DNA of 64,000 nt from Dokdonia donghaensis DSW-1 (GCF_001653755.1 NZ_CP015125.1:1869501-1933500), one strand, 5' to 3'; positions 8,166-16,786 are shown, numbered from the stretch's first letter. Numbers and translations: made by a program. The notes: generated by a model not told the origin, from the letters alone.

Positions 8166-8278
8166 ATTTGAAAATAAGAGAAACCGTACTCAAGTATTTG
8201 AAAATAAATAGTTTGAGTGTCATTTGCGTAGAAAAAACAAATACTTAACAATTTCTTATTCTTATTTATTCTAAATAA
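8166..8278. promoter_or_regulatory. candidate operator cluster upstream of the DUF4856-imelysin operon
   Basis: Three structures are visible. (1) A perfect 12-bp direct repeat, ATTTGAAAATAA, at 8166-8177 and 8196-8207, start to start 30 bp, about three helical turns. (2) An inverted repeat actcaa/ttgagt at 8188-8193 and 8213-8218. (3) A 7-3-7 AT dyad, ttattta-ttc-taaataa, at 8262-8278, ending 2 bp before the -33 TTG. The dyad resembles a Fur-type or other repressor site. Metal control is inferred from the genes that follow, not shown. Confidence 0.4.
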
Positions 8279-8280
8279 AG

Positions 8281-8311
8281 TTGTGTAGACCATTACTCTC
8301 TCTTATTTTTG
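8281..8311 (+). promoter_or_regulatory. promoter of the DUF4856-imelysin-GGCX-TonB operon
   Basis: TTG at 8281-8283 and a perfect TATTTTTG -7 box at 8304-8311, separated by 20 bp, which fits the Bacteroidetes -33/-7 arrangement. The start codon is 43 bp downstream. Confidence 0.75.
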
Positions 8312-8354
8312 CCGTCGTAAACAAATTTACTATTTATAATAAGTCTAAATAAAA

Positions 8355-9569
8355 ATGAAGAACTACTTACCAATAGCCCTAGCACTTACGACAATTGCAT
8401 TTACATCTTGTGAAGATGATGATCCAGTAATAACTGATGGAGGTACAGATATAGAAGTAACGGCACCGGCTACATACTCTTTTGAGAGAGATGGAGAAAG
8501 TACTGTAAGCTTTTCTGGTCAAACTACCAGAATACAAATGGCTCAAGAGCTTGTAAGCGAGATGAGTGATTTTGATAATGCAACTTTAGCATCACTATCT
8601 AATATGTTTTCAAATGAAGAAAACCCTTTTGAAAATGAAGATTTAAACGCTTCAGATAAAAGTATAAAAAGTAAGGTTGCTGCCTCTACAGATTATTATG
8701 CTGGTGATGCATCAGGATCTGCAACAGTTAAGGCGTTTTTTGAAGCACGTCTTGCAGATCAAGTAAACGAAGTTTTTCCGGCTCAAAATACAGTAGCAGA
8801 AGCTGGCGTAGCTGGTCAGATAGCAGATGGAGAGAGTACAAGATATGTAAACGCTCAAGGTTTTGAGTACAACCAGATAGTTGCAAAGGGACTTATAGGA
8901 GCTCTTATGATAGATCAAGCGCTTAATAATTATTTAGGTACGGCTGTTCTTGACGAGGCTACTAATGTAGAAGATAATGATAACGGTGTTGTAGTAGAAG
9001 GGAAGTCTTATACTAATATGGAACACAAATGGGATGAAGCATTTGGTTACCTATACGGTAATGCTGCAGATGCGGCAAATGCAAATGCTACAGCAGGAAC
9101 AGATGATAACTTTCTTAATAAGTACTTAGGTAGAGTAGAAGGAGATGAAGATTTTGCAGGAATTGCTCAAGAAGTATTTGATGCTTTTAAACTAGGTCGT
9201 GCTGCAATTGTAGCAGGAGATTATGAGCTTAGAGATGAGCAAGCAGAAATATTAAGAACTAGATTATCTGAAGTAGTAGGTATACGTGCTGTATACTACT
9301 TACAGCAAGGTAAAAATGCTATAGAAGCAGGAGACTACGGTGCTGCTTTTCACGATCTATCAGAAGGTTTTGGGTTTGTATATAGCTTACAGTTTACACG
9401 TAACCCTAATACAGATGCACCTTACCTTTCTACAGAAGAGGTAAATGCATTTATTAGTCAGCTTACGGCAGATAATGGTTTATGGGATGTAACTCCAGAA
9501 ACACTTGATGCTATATCTACTGCTATTGCGGCACAATTTGATTTTACAGTGACGCAGGCAGGAAGTTAA
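8355..9569 (+). CDS. DUF4856-family lipoprotein
   Basis: Predicted outer-membrane or periplasmic lipoprotein of 404 residues. The signal peptide ends in TSCEDDDP (lipidated Cys19, acidic residues at +2 to +4, as in exported flavobacterial lipoproteins). The rest is a mostly helical, Ala/Glu/Asp-rich domain, with features such as HKWDEAFGYLYG that I recognise as DUF4856; no catalytic motif is known. In Bacteroidetes this family is often found beside imelysin, as here, which suggests a metal-binding or periplasmic uptake role. It is the first gene of the operon and is separated from imelysin by a hairpin, which may make it the most abundant product. Confidence 0.85.
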   Translation: MKNYLPIALALTTIAFTSCEDDDPVITDGGTDIEVTAPATYSFERDGESTVSFSGQTTRIQMAQELVSEMSDFDNATLASLSNMFSNEENPFENEDLNASDKSIKSKVAASTDYYAGDASGSATVKAFFEARLADQVNEVFPAQNTVAEAGVAGQIADGESTRYVNAQGFEYNQIVAKGLIGALMIDQALNNYLGTAVLDEATNVEDNDNGVVVEGKSYTNMEHKWDEAFGYLYGNAADAANANATAGTDDNFLNKYLGRVEGDEDFAGIAQEVFDAFKLGRAAIVAGDYELRDEQAEILRTRLSEVVGIRAVYYLQQGKNAIEAGDYGAAFHDLSEGFGFVYSLQFTRNPNTDAPYLSTEEVNAFISQLTADNGLWDVTPETLDAISTAIAAQFDFTVTQAGS

Positions 9570-9591
9570 TTTGAGTTTGTATGTAACTACA

Positions 9592-9614
9592 AAGGGAGCC
9601 CATTGGCTCCCTTT
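9592..9614 (+). terminator. intercistronic hairpin (attenuator or partial terminator)
   Basis: A perfect 10-bp stem (aaagggagcc / ggctcccttt) with a 3-nt loop between DUF4856 and imelysin, with no long T-run after it. It could partly terminate transcription or protect the upstream mRNA. Confidence 0.6.
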
Positions 9615-9638
9615 TGGTGGTAAAAAAAAGAATTACTT

Positions 9639-10760
9639 ATGAAAAGAATTTTTGGAATATTAGCAATTTCGCTATTCATTTATGCCTGTGGAGGAGATGA
9701 CACCACAGTAAGTACAGATGATACAGATACTGTAACTCCAGTAACTTTTGATCGTAGTGCGATGCTCACAAACTGGGCAGATAATATTATAATACCAGGT
9801 TATCAAGACTTTGTCGCAAAAGTTAACACGCTAGAAGCGCAAGTAGCCTCATTTACAGATACGCCTAATGACCTTACCGCGGTAAGAGCAGCTTGGCTAG
9901 ATGCATATACCACTTGGCAACGTGTATCTATGTTTGAAGTAGGACCTGCAGAGACGGTTAACTTACGTCTTAATGTAAATATTTATCCGGCAAATGTTGC
10001 TACTATAGAAGATAACATCACAGCAGGATCTTATAACTTAGATCTTTCTTCTAACAGAGCAGCCAAAGGCTTTCCAGCAATAGACTACTTACTATATGGT
10101 CTAGGTGAAGACGACGCAGCTATACTTGCAATATATAATGGTACTAATGGTGATGCTTACAAGCAATACCTTCTAGATATAACAGCAGATATGAAAACTC
10201 TTTCAACCACAGTATTTAACGAGTGGGAAGGAGATTACAAAGAAACCTTTGTTGCAAATGACGGTGCATCTGCAACTGCATCTACAGACCGTTTTGTAAA
10301 TGATTATATCTTTTATTTTGAGAAGCACTTAAGAGCAGGAAAAATGGGTATCCCCGGAGGCGTTTTTTCAGGAAGTGTTGAGCCTAATAATATAGAAGCA
10401 CTTTATGCTGGAGGTATCTCAAAAGATCTTTTTATAGTAGGACTCAACGCTACACAAGATTTCTTTAATGGTAAAGCATATAACAGTAGCGCACAAGGTG
10501 AGAGCCTTGCGAGTTACTTAGATGAACTTAATGCGATTAAGGATGGGGCAGATTTGAGCGAGATAATCAATTCTCAATTTGACGTTTCAAGAACCGTAGT
10601 TTCGGCTTTAGGAAACTTTGAGCAGGAGCTGGCCATAAACCCTCCTACAAATTTCTTAAACGCTTATGATGAGGTACAACGACTTGTGCCATTACTCAAA
10701 GTAGATATGGTAAGCGCTATGAGTATAAGCATAGATTTTGCAGATGCAGACGGAGATTAG
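9639..10760 (+). CDS. imelysin-family lipoprotein (M75 / EfeO-like)
   Basis: Predicted periplasmic or outer-membrane lipoprotein of 373 residues: MKRIFGILAISLFIYACGGDD, with lipidated Cys17. The helical imelysin domain shows W-x-R-x-S-M-F-E-V-G-P near residue 93 and GFPAIDYLLYG (144-154). In many imelysins the equivalent site is GxHxxE, the proposed metal site; here the His is Pro146 and the Glu is Asp149. Family members are iron-regulated and implicated in iron uptake. The gene sits between DUF4856 and a carboxylase-like membrane protein, 7 bp before the latter, so translation is probably coordinated. Metal binding through the canonical motif is therefore doubtful. Confidence 0.9.
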   Translation: MKRIFGILAISLFIYACGGDDTTVSTDDTDTVTPVTFDRSAMLTNWADNIIIPGYQDFVAKVNTLEAQVASFTDTPNDLTAVRAAWLDAYTTWQRVSMFEVGPAETVNLRLNVNIYPANVATIEDNITAGSYNLDLSSNRAAKGFPAIDYLLYGLGEDDAAILAIYNGTNGDAYKQYLLDITADMKTLSTTVFNEWEGDYKETFVANDGASATASTDRFVNDYIFYFEKHLRAGKMGIPGGVFSGSVEPNNIEALYAGGISKDLFIVGLNATQDFFNGKAYNSSAQGESLASYLDELNAIKDGADLSEIINSQFDVSRTVVSALGNFEQELAINPPTNFLNAYDEVQRLVPLLKVDMVSAMSISIDFADADGD

Positions 10761-10767
10761 ATAACTA

Positions 10768-12147
10768 ATGAGTACACGCATAACAACATATTTAAATACA
10801 CAAAGAGAGGCCGCACCACTAGCGGTCTTTCGTGTGTTTTTTGGTGTGTTAATGTTTGCGAGCATTGTGCGCTTTTGGAGTTATGGCTGGATAAAGAAAT
10901 TTTATATAGACCCTAGCTTTCATTTTACTTTCTATGGGTTTGAGTGGGTAAAACCACTAGGTGATTATACCTACTTGCTATTTGCCATTTGTGCATTAAG
11001 CAGTCTCTTTGTGATGGTAGGGTTTAAGTACCGCTGGTCAATTATTATTTTCTTTGTAAGCTTTACCTACATAGAGCTTATGGATAAGACAATGTATCTT
11101 AACCACTACTACTTCATCAGTATGTTAAGCTTCTTGATGATATTTCTTCCAGCTGGAGCTTACTTTTCTATAGATGCTATTACGCTTTCGCGAAAGCGTA
11201 ACACAACCCCACCACAATTCATCCCAGCGTGGACTATTGATAGTATAAAACTGCTTTTGGGTATTGTTTATGTGTATGCCGGTCTGGCAAAACTTAATAG
11301 TGACTGGCTCTTTAAAGCGATGCCGCTTAAAATATGGTTACCGTCTAAATTTGATATACCTCTTATAGGCAACCTTATGGGTGAGGAGTGGGTTCAGTAT
11401 GCCTTTAGCTGGTTTGGTGCGGGTTATGACTTATTTATTCCCTTCTTTTTACTGTATAAAAAGACGCGTCCTTATGCCTTTGTAATGGTAATAATCTTTC
11501 ACGTGCTTACACGCGTGTTGTTTCCTATCGGGATGTTTCCTTATGTGATGATTGTGAGCGCACTCATCTTTTTTGACGCAGCGTTTCATAAAAAGATTAT
11601 TTACGCTTTCGCGAAAGCGTTAAAATACCCCACAGCGCTACTCAAAACGAGTAAGCAATACGTTCCTAGTTCTGCTATTTCAAAAAAATATGCGGTTGCT
11701 GTTGTTGTCATATTCTTTGTGATACAGATTTTATTACCGTGGCGATACCTAGCTTATCCTGGTGAGTTATTCTGGACCGAAGAGGGTTATCGTTTCTCCT
11801 GGCGAGTGATGCTTATGGAAAAATCTGGGTACGCTCAGTTTAAAATAGTAGACGGAGTGACAGGCAGGCGCTTTTATGTAGATAACGCAGATTTTTTGAC
11901 ACCGTTGCAAGAAAAGCAAATGAGCTTCCAGCCAGACTTTATTCTCGAGTATGCTCACTATCTTCGCGATCATTTTGAGAGTCAAGGTCATCAAGAGGTG
12001 CAAGTCTATGTTGAGTCGTATGTCGCTCTTAATGGGAGATTAAGTACAACATACATAGATCCAGAGGTAAATCTGGCAGAAATAGAAGATTCTTTTAAAC
12101 ACAAAACGTGGGTTATCCCATTTACAGATGAGATTAAAGGTTTATAA
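10768..12147 (+). CDS. HTTM-domain protein, vitamin K-dependent gamma-carboxylase homologue
   Basis: Predicted polytopic inner-membrane protein of 459 residues. The membrane part and the C-terminal domain both recall animal gamma-glutamyl carboxylase (GGCX). DKTMYLNHYY places His113 where GGCX has His160. YVYAGLAKLNSDW places Lys175 at the catalytic Lys218. FPIGMFPYVMI matches the FSIGMFSYVM stretch. In the soluble tail, FSWRVMLM, TGRRFYV, VYVESYVALNGR and DPEVNL follow the GGCX pattern. These alignments are from memory. GGCX uses reduced vitamin K to carboxylate glutamates; flavobacteria make menaquinone. The substrate here is unknown. Two perfect palindrome copies lie inside the gene (11180-11201 and 11603-11620). 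It overlaps the next gene by 20 bp. Confidence 0.88.
   Translation: MSTRITTYLNTQREAAPLAVFRVFFGVLMFASIVRFWSYGWIKKFYIDPSFHFTFYGFEWVKPLGDYTYLLFAICALSSLFVMVGFKYRWSIIIFFVSFTYIELMDKTMYLNHYYFISMLSFLMIFLPAGAYFSIDAITLSRKRNTTPPQFIPAWTIDSIKLLLGIVYVYAGLAKLNSDWLFKAMPLKIWLPSKFDIPLIGNLMGEEWVQYAFSWFGAGYDLFIPFFLLYKKTRPYAFVMVIIFHVLTRVLFPIGMFPYVMIVSALIFFDAAFHKKIIYAFAKALKYPTALLKTSKQYVPSSAISKKYAVAVVVIFFVIQILLPWRYLAYPGELFWTEEGYRFSWRVMLMEKSGYAQFKIVDGVTGRRFYVDNADFLTPLQEKQMSFQPDFILEYAHYLRDHFESQGHQEVQVYVESYVALNGRLSTTYIDPEVNLAEIEDSFKHKTWVIPFTDEIKGL
11180..11201. repeat. GCTTTCGCGAAAGC palindrome, 22-bp copy in the GGCX-like gene
   Basis: Perfect palindrome read as ctt-tcg-cga-aag-cgt (LSRKR, residues 140-144), in a loop after a membrane segment. 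Confidence 0.95.
11603..11620. repeat. GCTTTCGCGAAAGC palindrome, 18-bp copy in the GGCX-like gene
   Basis: Second copy in the same gene, in the other register: gct-ttc-gcg-aaa-gcg (AFAKA, residues 280-284). Confidence 0.95.
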
Positions 12148-14566
12148 TACACTTATTTTTATACTTATAGTAACTACTGCCATTGCCCAAAACAGCCTGA
12201 GCGGTACAATCTCTTCTCAAGATGGGAAGGCGCTAGAAGATGTTGAGATTTACTTAAGAGAAGCAAATCAAGTGGCAAGCACAGATGCGTCTGGAAAATA
12301 TCGTTTTGAAAATATAAAAAATGGCACGTATAATCTCATTGTTTTTGGACTGGCTTATGAACTTGTAGAGCAACAAATACGTATAACAGGAGAAACTGTA
12401 AAAGACTATACACTTACACCCCTAGGTGAATCCCTAAGCGAGGTAGTACTCACAAGCCGAAGAGAAAAGATTTTTGCCTTACGATCACTTAAAAAAGTAG
12501 AGGGTACTGCTATCTATGCGGGTAAAAAAAGCGAAGTAGTACTGGTAGATCAACTTACGGCAAACCTTGCTGCAAATGCCCCGAGACAAATATATAGCCA
12601 GGTAGTAGGCCTTAATATCTACGAGAACGGCGATGCAGGGTTGCAGCTTAATATAGGTGGCCGCGGTCTAGACCCAAATCGCTCTGCAAACTTTAATATA
12701 CGACAGAATAATTATGACATAAGTGCAGATGTGCTGGGGTATCCAGAGAGTTACTATACACCACCGGCAGAGGCGCTTAAAGAGATACAAGTAGTGCGTG
12801 GTGCTGCATCTTTACAGTACGGAACACAGTTTGGCGGATTGATAAATTTTAAATTCAGAGAACCCGTAAAAGACAAGAAGATTGAATTAATATCAAGGCA
12901 AACCGCAGGCTCGTATGGATTGCTTACCTCTTTTAATAGCCTAAGTGGTACGGTAGGTAAATTGAGCTACTACACATATTTTAACTACAAAGAAGGTGAT
13001 GGCTGGAGGCCCAACTCTCAGTTTAACAGTCGTAATTATTTTGCACACGTGGCATATGAGTTAAGCGAGCGCACTACACTTACGGGAGAACTCACTCTTT
13101 TTAATTACCTAGCAAAACAGGCTGGAGGTCTTACAGATGCTCAATTTATAGAAGACCCTAACTTTAGCAACCGTGATCGTAACTGGTTTGATGTGGACTG
13201 GAAGGTGTACTCATTGCGTCTTGATCACGCTTTTAGTGATAAGACAGATTTTAGTTTAAATGTTTTTGGACTAGATGCACAACGTAGCGCCGTAGGTTTT
13301 AGAACAAATAGAGTATCGCAGCCAGATGATGTAGAAGAGCCTAGAGAACTTCTTGTAGATAATTTTACAAACTGGGGAGCAGAGGCGAGATTACTCACTA
13401 GATACCGCATAGGTGATAAAGATGCAGTCTTCTTGATAGGAAGTAAGTACTATGATGCTAGTAATAGCCAGCAACAAGGACCTGGCACTACGGCTGCAGA
13501 TGCAGATTTTAACTTTGCAACAGACCAGTTTCCTAATTATGAACGTCAGGCACAGTTTGATTTTCCTAATAAGAACTTAGCGATTTTTGGAGAAAATATT
13601 TTTAATCTTACAGATAAATTTACCGTTACCCCTGGCTTTAGATATGAGTACATTAAAACAGAAAGTGCTGGTTCTTTTAATAATATTGTCTTAGACCTTG
13701 CAGGCAACCCGCTAGTAAATGAAGAAGTGCCAGATAATCGTGATTTTGAACGTGACTTTTTATTATTGGGACTTGGTTCTACATACCAGTTGTCTCCGGC
13801 TGTTGAGTTGTATGGTAACTTTAGTCAAAACTATCGTTCTGTTACTTTTAATGATATACGAGTGGTAAACCCATCTTTTGTGGTAGATGAAGATATTAAA
13901 GATGAAGAAGGTTTTACTATAGATGTAGGAGCAAGAGGTCGTATAGATAATAAGTTTGCTTATGATGTAAGTGCCTTTGGGGTGCGTTATGATGAGCGTC
14001 TAGGTGAGGTGCTTTTTGAAGATACAGATGGTAGTATAAAGAGACGTCGTGGTAATATAGGTGATGCTTTTATTTATGGGCTTGAAGTTTTTACAGACTG
14101 GAATTTGAGAAACACTTTCTTTGAAGATAAGACAGAATTTAAATTTAACTTATTCACAAACCTCGCACTTACTAGTTCAGAGTATCTTAGTTCTGAAGAG
14201 ATAGGGGTAGCCGGTAACCAGGTAGAGTTTATACCAGATGTAAATTTAAAAACCGGTGTAAACTTTGGTTATAAAAACTTTACGGCAAGTGCTCAATATA
14301 CCTACCTTACAGAGCAATTTACAGATGCGACAAATGCGCCACAAGATGTAAATGATAACCAGCGAGGTATAGAGGGTAGTATCCCTTCATATGGAGTGCT
14401 AGACGTTTCTGCAGCCTATACTTGGAAGCAGTTTAAGCTTGAGGCAGGTCTTAATAATGCGCTTGACGAGTCATATTTTACTAGAAGAGCAACTGGATAT
14501 CCTGGTCCGGGAATTATTCCTGCAGAGCCTCTCACATTTTATACTACACTACAGATTAAATTATAA
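12128..14566 (+). CDS. TonB-dependent outer-membrane receptor (FecA-like)
   Basis: Predicted TonB-dependent transporter of 812 residues in the outer membrane, last gene of the operon. Seen in order: signal peptide ending TTAIAQ; a carboxypeptidase-regulatory-like domain (about 20-100: LSGTISSQDGKALEDVEIYLR); a plug domain with QLNIGGRGLDPNRSANFNIRQ and EIQVVRGAASLQYGTQFGGLINF; and a beta-barrel ending LTFYTTLQIKL. The plug resembles Fe(III)-dicitrate/siderophore receptors, which fits the imelysin partner. The real ligand is unknown. The start codon lies inside the end of the carboxylase-like gene (20-bp overlap), indicating translational coupling. Confidence 0.93.
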   Translation: MRLKVYNTLIFILIVTTAIAQNSLSGTISSQDGKALEDVEIYLREANQVASTDASGKYRFENIKNGTYNLIVFGLAYELVEQQIRITGETVKDYTLTPLGESLSEVVLTSRREKIFALRSLKKVEGTAIYAGKKSEVVLVDQLTANLAANAPRQIYSQVVGLNIYENGDAGLQLNIGGRGLDPNRSANFNIRQNNYDISADVLGYPESYYTPPAEALKEIQVVRGAASLQYGTQFGGLINFKFREPVKDKKIELISRQTAGSYGLLTSFNSLSGTVGKLSYYTYFNYKEGDGWRPNSQFNSRNYFAHVAYELSERTTLTGELTLFNYLAKQAGGLTDAQFIEDPNFSNRDRNWFDVDWKVYSLRLDHAFSDKTDFSLNVFGLDAQRSAVGFRTNRVSQPDDVEEPRELLVDNFTNWGAEARLLTRYRIGDKDAVFLIGSKYYDASNSQQQGPGTTAADADFNFATDQFPNYERQAQFDFPNKNLAIFGENIFNLTDKFTVTPGFRYEYIKTESAGSFNNIVLDLAGNPLVNEEVPDNRDFERDFLLLGLGSTYQLSPAVELYGNFSQNYRSVTFNDIRVVNPSFVVDEDIKDEEGFTIDVGARGRIDNKFAYDVSAFGVRYDERLGEVLFEDTDGSIKRRRGNIGDAFIYGLEVFTDWNLRNTFFEDKTEFKFNLFTNLALTSSEYLSSEEIGVAGNQVEFIPDVNLKTGVNFGYKNFTASAQYTYLTEQFTDATNAPQDVNDNQRGIEGSIPSYGVLDVSAAYTWKQFKLEAGLNNALDESYFTRRATGYPGPGIIPAEPLTFYTTLQIKL

Positions 14567-14592
14567 GCCTGTCTTTTACGAGATATGCTACA

Positions 14593-14638
14593 TATAATAA
14601 AAGCCCTCACATAAAGATATGAGAGGGCTTTTATTATT
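14593..14638. terminator. bidirectional terminator
   Basis: Hairpin centred on ccctcacata / tatgagaggg (one mismatch), flanked by aataaaag on the left and cttttatt on the right, between the converging receptor and Cys-rich genes. Confidence 0.85.
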
Positions 14639-14655
14639 TATTAATAAGTAAAATA

Positions 14656-14901
14656 CTAAGCTTGTGCTTGTGGTGCCCACGATGCACAGAGCATACCTGG
14701 AGCAGCAGTTTTTGGGTTTGCACAATCACTTTCTTCATAGCGTTTACAAGTAATACAGTTACGGTCATCCTTGAGCGCAGCTTTCATTTCAAAACTGTCA
14801 CAAGTATATTCTGCACTTACGTGTACTTGATGTTTGTTGCAAAAATTATTGTCTTTAAGTTGATCGCAGTTAATGCAATTATGAGCGAGTTTAATAGCCA
14901 T
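14656..14901 (-). CDS. small Cys-rich protein with duplicated CxxC-C-C knuckles
   Basis: 81-residue protein with eight cysteines in two repeats: C9-x2-C12-x8-C21-x12-C34 and C49-x2-C52-x7-C60-x11-C72. The two halves share NCI(N/T)C. Each repeat could bind one Zn or a small Fe-S cluster. No signal peptide, so probably cytoplasmic. I do not recognise a characterised family. Upstream on the minus strand a TAACTTTA box (one mismatch to TAnnTTTG) lies near 14931-14939, which supports expression of the single gene. It ends at a shared terminator with the TonB receptor and is probably monocistronic. Confidence 0.8.
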   Translation of the reverse strand: MAIKLAHNCINCDQLKDNNFCNKHQVHVSAEYTCDSFEMKAALKDDRNCITCKRYEESDCANPKTAAPGMLCASWAPQAQA

Positions 14902-15131
14902 TTTTTTCTTTTTTATGATTCGTAATTATCCTAAAGTTAAGAAGAAAGGATAAAGAATAATTATAAATAACTGTTAATCAGGTTGTTTGTATTTAGATTG
15001 AGTAAGAATAAAGAGATAGTTACGGCAAGATTATCTCAAACTTTCTTAGCGGTATTCTGTTTAAGTCAGTCATTTTAAGTACCTTAAATGTAGATTTGAT
15101 AGATGGGCGAGTTATATTGATTAATTAAGCG

Positions 15132-15139
15132 TATCTTTG
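15132..15139 (+). promoter_or_regulatory. -7 box TATCTTTG of guaB
   Basis: Perfect TAnnTTTG in the 329-bp gap between the Cys-rich gene and guaB. It implies a leader of about 85 nt that contains the palindrome copy at 15176. I saw nothing else in this gap. Confidence 0.65.
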
Positions 15140-15175
15140 CACGCAATTAATTGTTAGCGTGGATTTATAGTAATA

Positions 15176-15191
15176 CGCTTTCGCGAAAGCG
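15176..15191. repeat. GCTTTCGCGAAAGC palindrome, 16-bp copy in the guaB leader
   Basis: Located between the predicted -7 box and the guaB start codon, so it would be transcribed as part of the 5' leader. Confidence 0.95.
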
Positions 15192-15230
15192 CAAAAATCT
15201 CCACTCTCACCTCTTAAAACAATAATTGCT

Positions 15231-16703
15231 ATGACTGCACACGAAAATAAAATTCTAGGAGAAGGGCTCACCTATGACGACGTACTTCTAGTTCCTGCTT
15301 TTTCTGAAGTATTACCTAGAGAAGTAAGCATACAATCAAAATTTACTCGCAACATCACGCTTAATGTACCTATTGTCTCTGCGGCGATGGATACGGTTAC
15401 AGAGAGTCGTATGGCAATTGCTATTGCTCAAGAAGGCGGTATAGGAGTATTGCATAAAAATATGACTATAGATGAGCAGGCTATCAAGGTGCGTAAAGTA
15501 AAACGTGCAGAAAGCGGGATGATTATAGACCCTGTGACATTACCTCTTAAATCTTTAGTAAGTGATGCAAAAGCTGCAATGCGCGAGCATAGTATAGGAG
15601 GTATTCCTATTGTAGATGATAATGGTAAATTGATAGGTATTGTTACAAACCGTGATTTACGTTTTGAAAAAGACAATGACCGTCCAGTAAGTGAGGTGAT
15701 GACATCAGAAAATCTTGTTACTGCAGCAGAGGGAACCTCTCTACAACAAGCAGAAGAGATACTTCAAAATCATAAAATAGAAAAACTACCTGTTGTAACA
15801 GGAGATAATACACTTGTGGGTCTCATCACTTTTAGAGATATCACAAAACTTACTTTAAAGCCTAACGCAAATAAAGATAAATTTGGCCGCCTACGTGTAG
15901 CTGCTGCTATAGGTGTTACTGGTGATGCTGTAGAGCGTGCTGGAGCACTTGTAAAAGCTGGAGTAGATGCTATTGTTATAGATACAGCTCACGGTCATAC
16001 TAAAGGTGTGGTAGAGGTCTTAAAATCTGTAAAAGCATCATACCCAGAACTAGATTGTGTGGTTGGTAATATTGCTACTGGAGCAGCGGCAAAATACCTT
16101 GTAGAAGCTGGTGCAGATGCCGTTAAAGTAGGTATAGGCCCAGGATCAATCTGTACAACCCGTGTTGTTGCGGGAGTTGGTTTTCCTCAGTTTAGCGCCG
16201 TGCTAGAGTGTGCAGCGGCTATAAAAGGAACAGGAGTACCCGTAATTGCAGATGGAGGTATACGTTATACAGGTGATATTCCTAAAGCAGTTGCCGCAGG
16301 AGCAGACTGTGTGATGCTAGGTTCTTTACTAGCAGGTACAAAAGAGTCACCAGGAGAGACTATTATTTATGAAGGACGTAAGTTCAAATCATATAGAGGT
16401 ATGGGATCTGTAGAGGCTATGAAGCAAGGCTCAAAAGATCGTTACTTTCAAGATGTAGAAGATGACATTAAGAAACTAGTACCAGAAGGTATTGTAGGTC
16501 GTGTACCTTACAAAGGTGAGCTTAACGAGAGTATCCACCAGTTTGTAGGAGGTCTTAGAGCTGGTATGGGTTACTGCGGAGCTAGCAGTATCGAGGCTCT
16601 TAAAGAGAACGGACAATTTGTGAAAATCACTGCTAGTGGTATAAACGAGAGTCACCCACACGATGTGACTATCACAAAGGAAGCCCCTAACTATAGTAGA
16701 TAG
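15231..16703 (+). CDS. guaB: IMP dehydrogenase
   Basis: Oxidises IMP to XMP with NAD, the committed step of GMP synthesis; cytoplasmic tetramer. The 490 residues match the family. Seen: N-terminal EGLTYDDVLLVPAFSEVLP, paired CBS domains (about 95-205: DPVTLPLKSLVSDAKAAM and NLVTAAEGTSLQQAEEIL regions), then the (beta/alpha)8 catalytic core with GPGSICTTR, where Cys308 is the nucleophile, and the flap RGMGSVEAM. The CBS pair suggests adenine/guanine nucleotide regulation. The gene is monocistronic, with its own promoter and a terminator after it. Palindrome copies flank it on both sides, at 15176 and 16714. Confidence 0.98.
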   Translation: MTAHENKILGEGLTYDDVLLVPAFSEVLPREVSIQSKFTRNITLNVPIVSAAMDTVTESRMAIAIAQEGGIGVLHKNMTIDEQAIKVRKVKRAESGMIIDPVTLPLKSLVSDAKAAMREHSIGGIPIVDDNGKLIGIVTNRDLRFEKDNDRPVSEVMTSENLVTAAEGTSLQQAEEILQNHKIEKLPVVTGDNTLVGLITFRDITKLTLKPNANKDKFGRLRVAAAIGVTGDAVERAGALVKAGVDAIVIDTAHGHTKGVVEVLKSVKASYPELDCVVGNIATGAAAKYLVEAGADAVKVGIGPGSICTTRVVAGVGFPQFSAVLECAAAIKGTGVPVIADGGIRYTGDIPKAVAAGADCVMLGSLLAGTKESPGETIIYEGRKFKSYRGMGSVEAMKQGSKDRYFQDVEDDIKKLVPEGIVGRVPYKGELNESIHQFVGGLRAGMGYCGASSIEALKENGQFVKITASGINESHPHDVTITKEAPNYSR

Positions 16704-16713
16704 AAATTTTAGG

Positions 16714-16737
16714 ATTACGCTTTCGCGAAAGCGTAAT
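16714..16737. repeat. GCTTTCGCGAAAGC palindrome, 24-bp copy after guaB
   Basis: The longest copy in the window (24 bp perfect), 10 bp after the guaB stop and about 20 bp before its terminator hairpin. Confidence 0.97.
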
Positions 16738-16758
16738 TACATATAGTGAAATATAAAA

Positions 16759-16786
16759 AGAGCCGCCTCAATTTGAGGCGGCTCTT
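16759..16786. terminator. terminator hairpin between guaB and the T9SS protein
   Basis: Perfect GC-rich stem aagagccgcctca / tgaggcggctctt with a loop of about 3 nt. The T-run after it is weak, but it is placed between converging genes. Confidence 0.8.
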
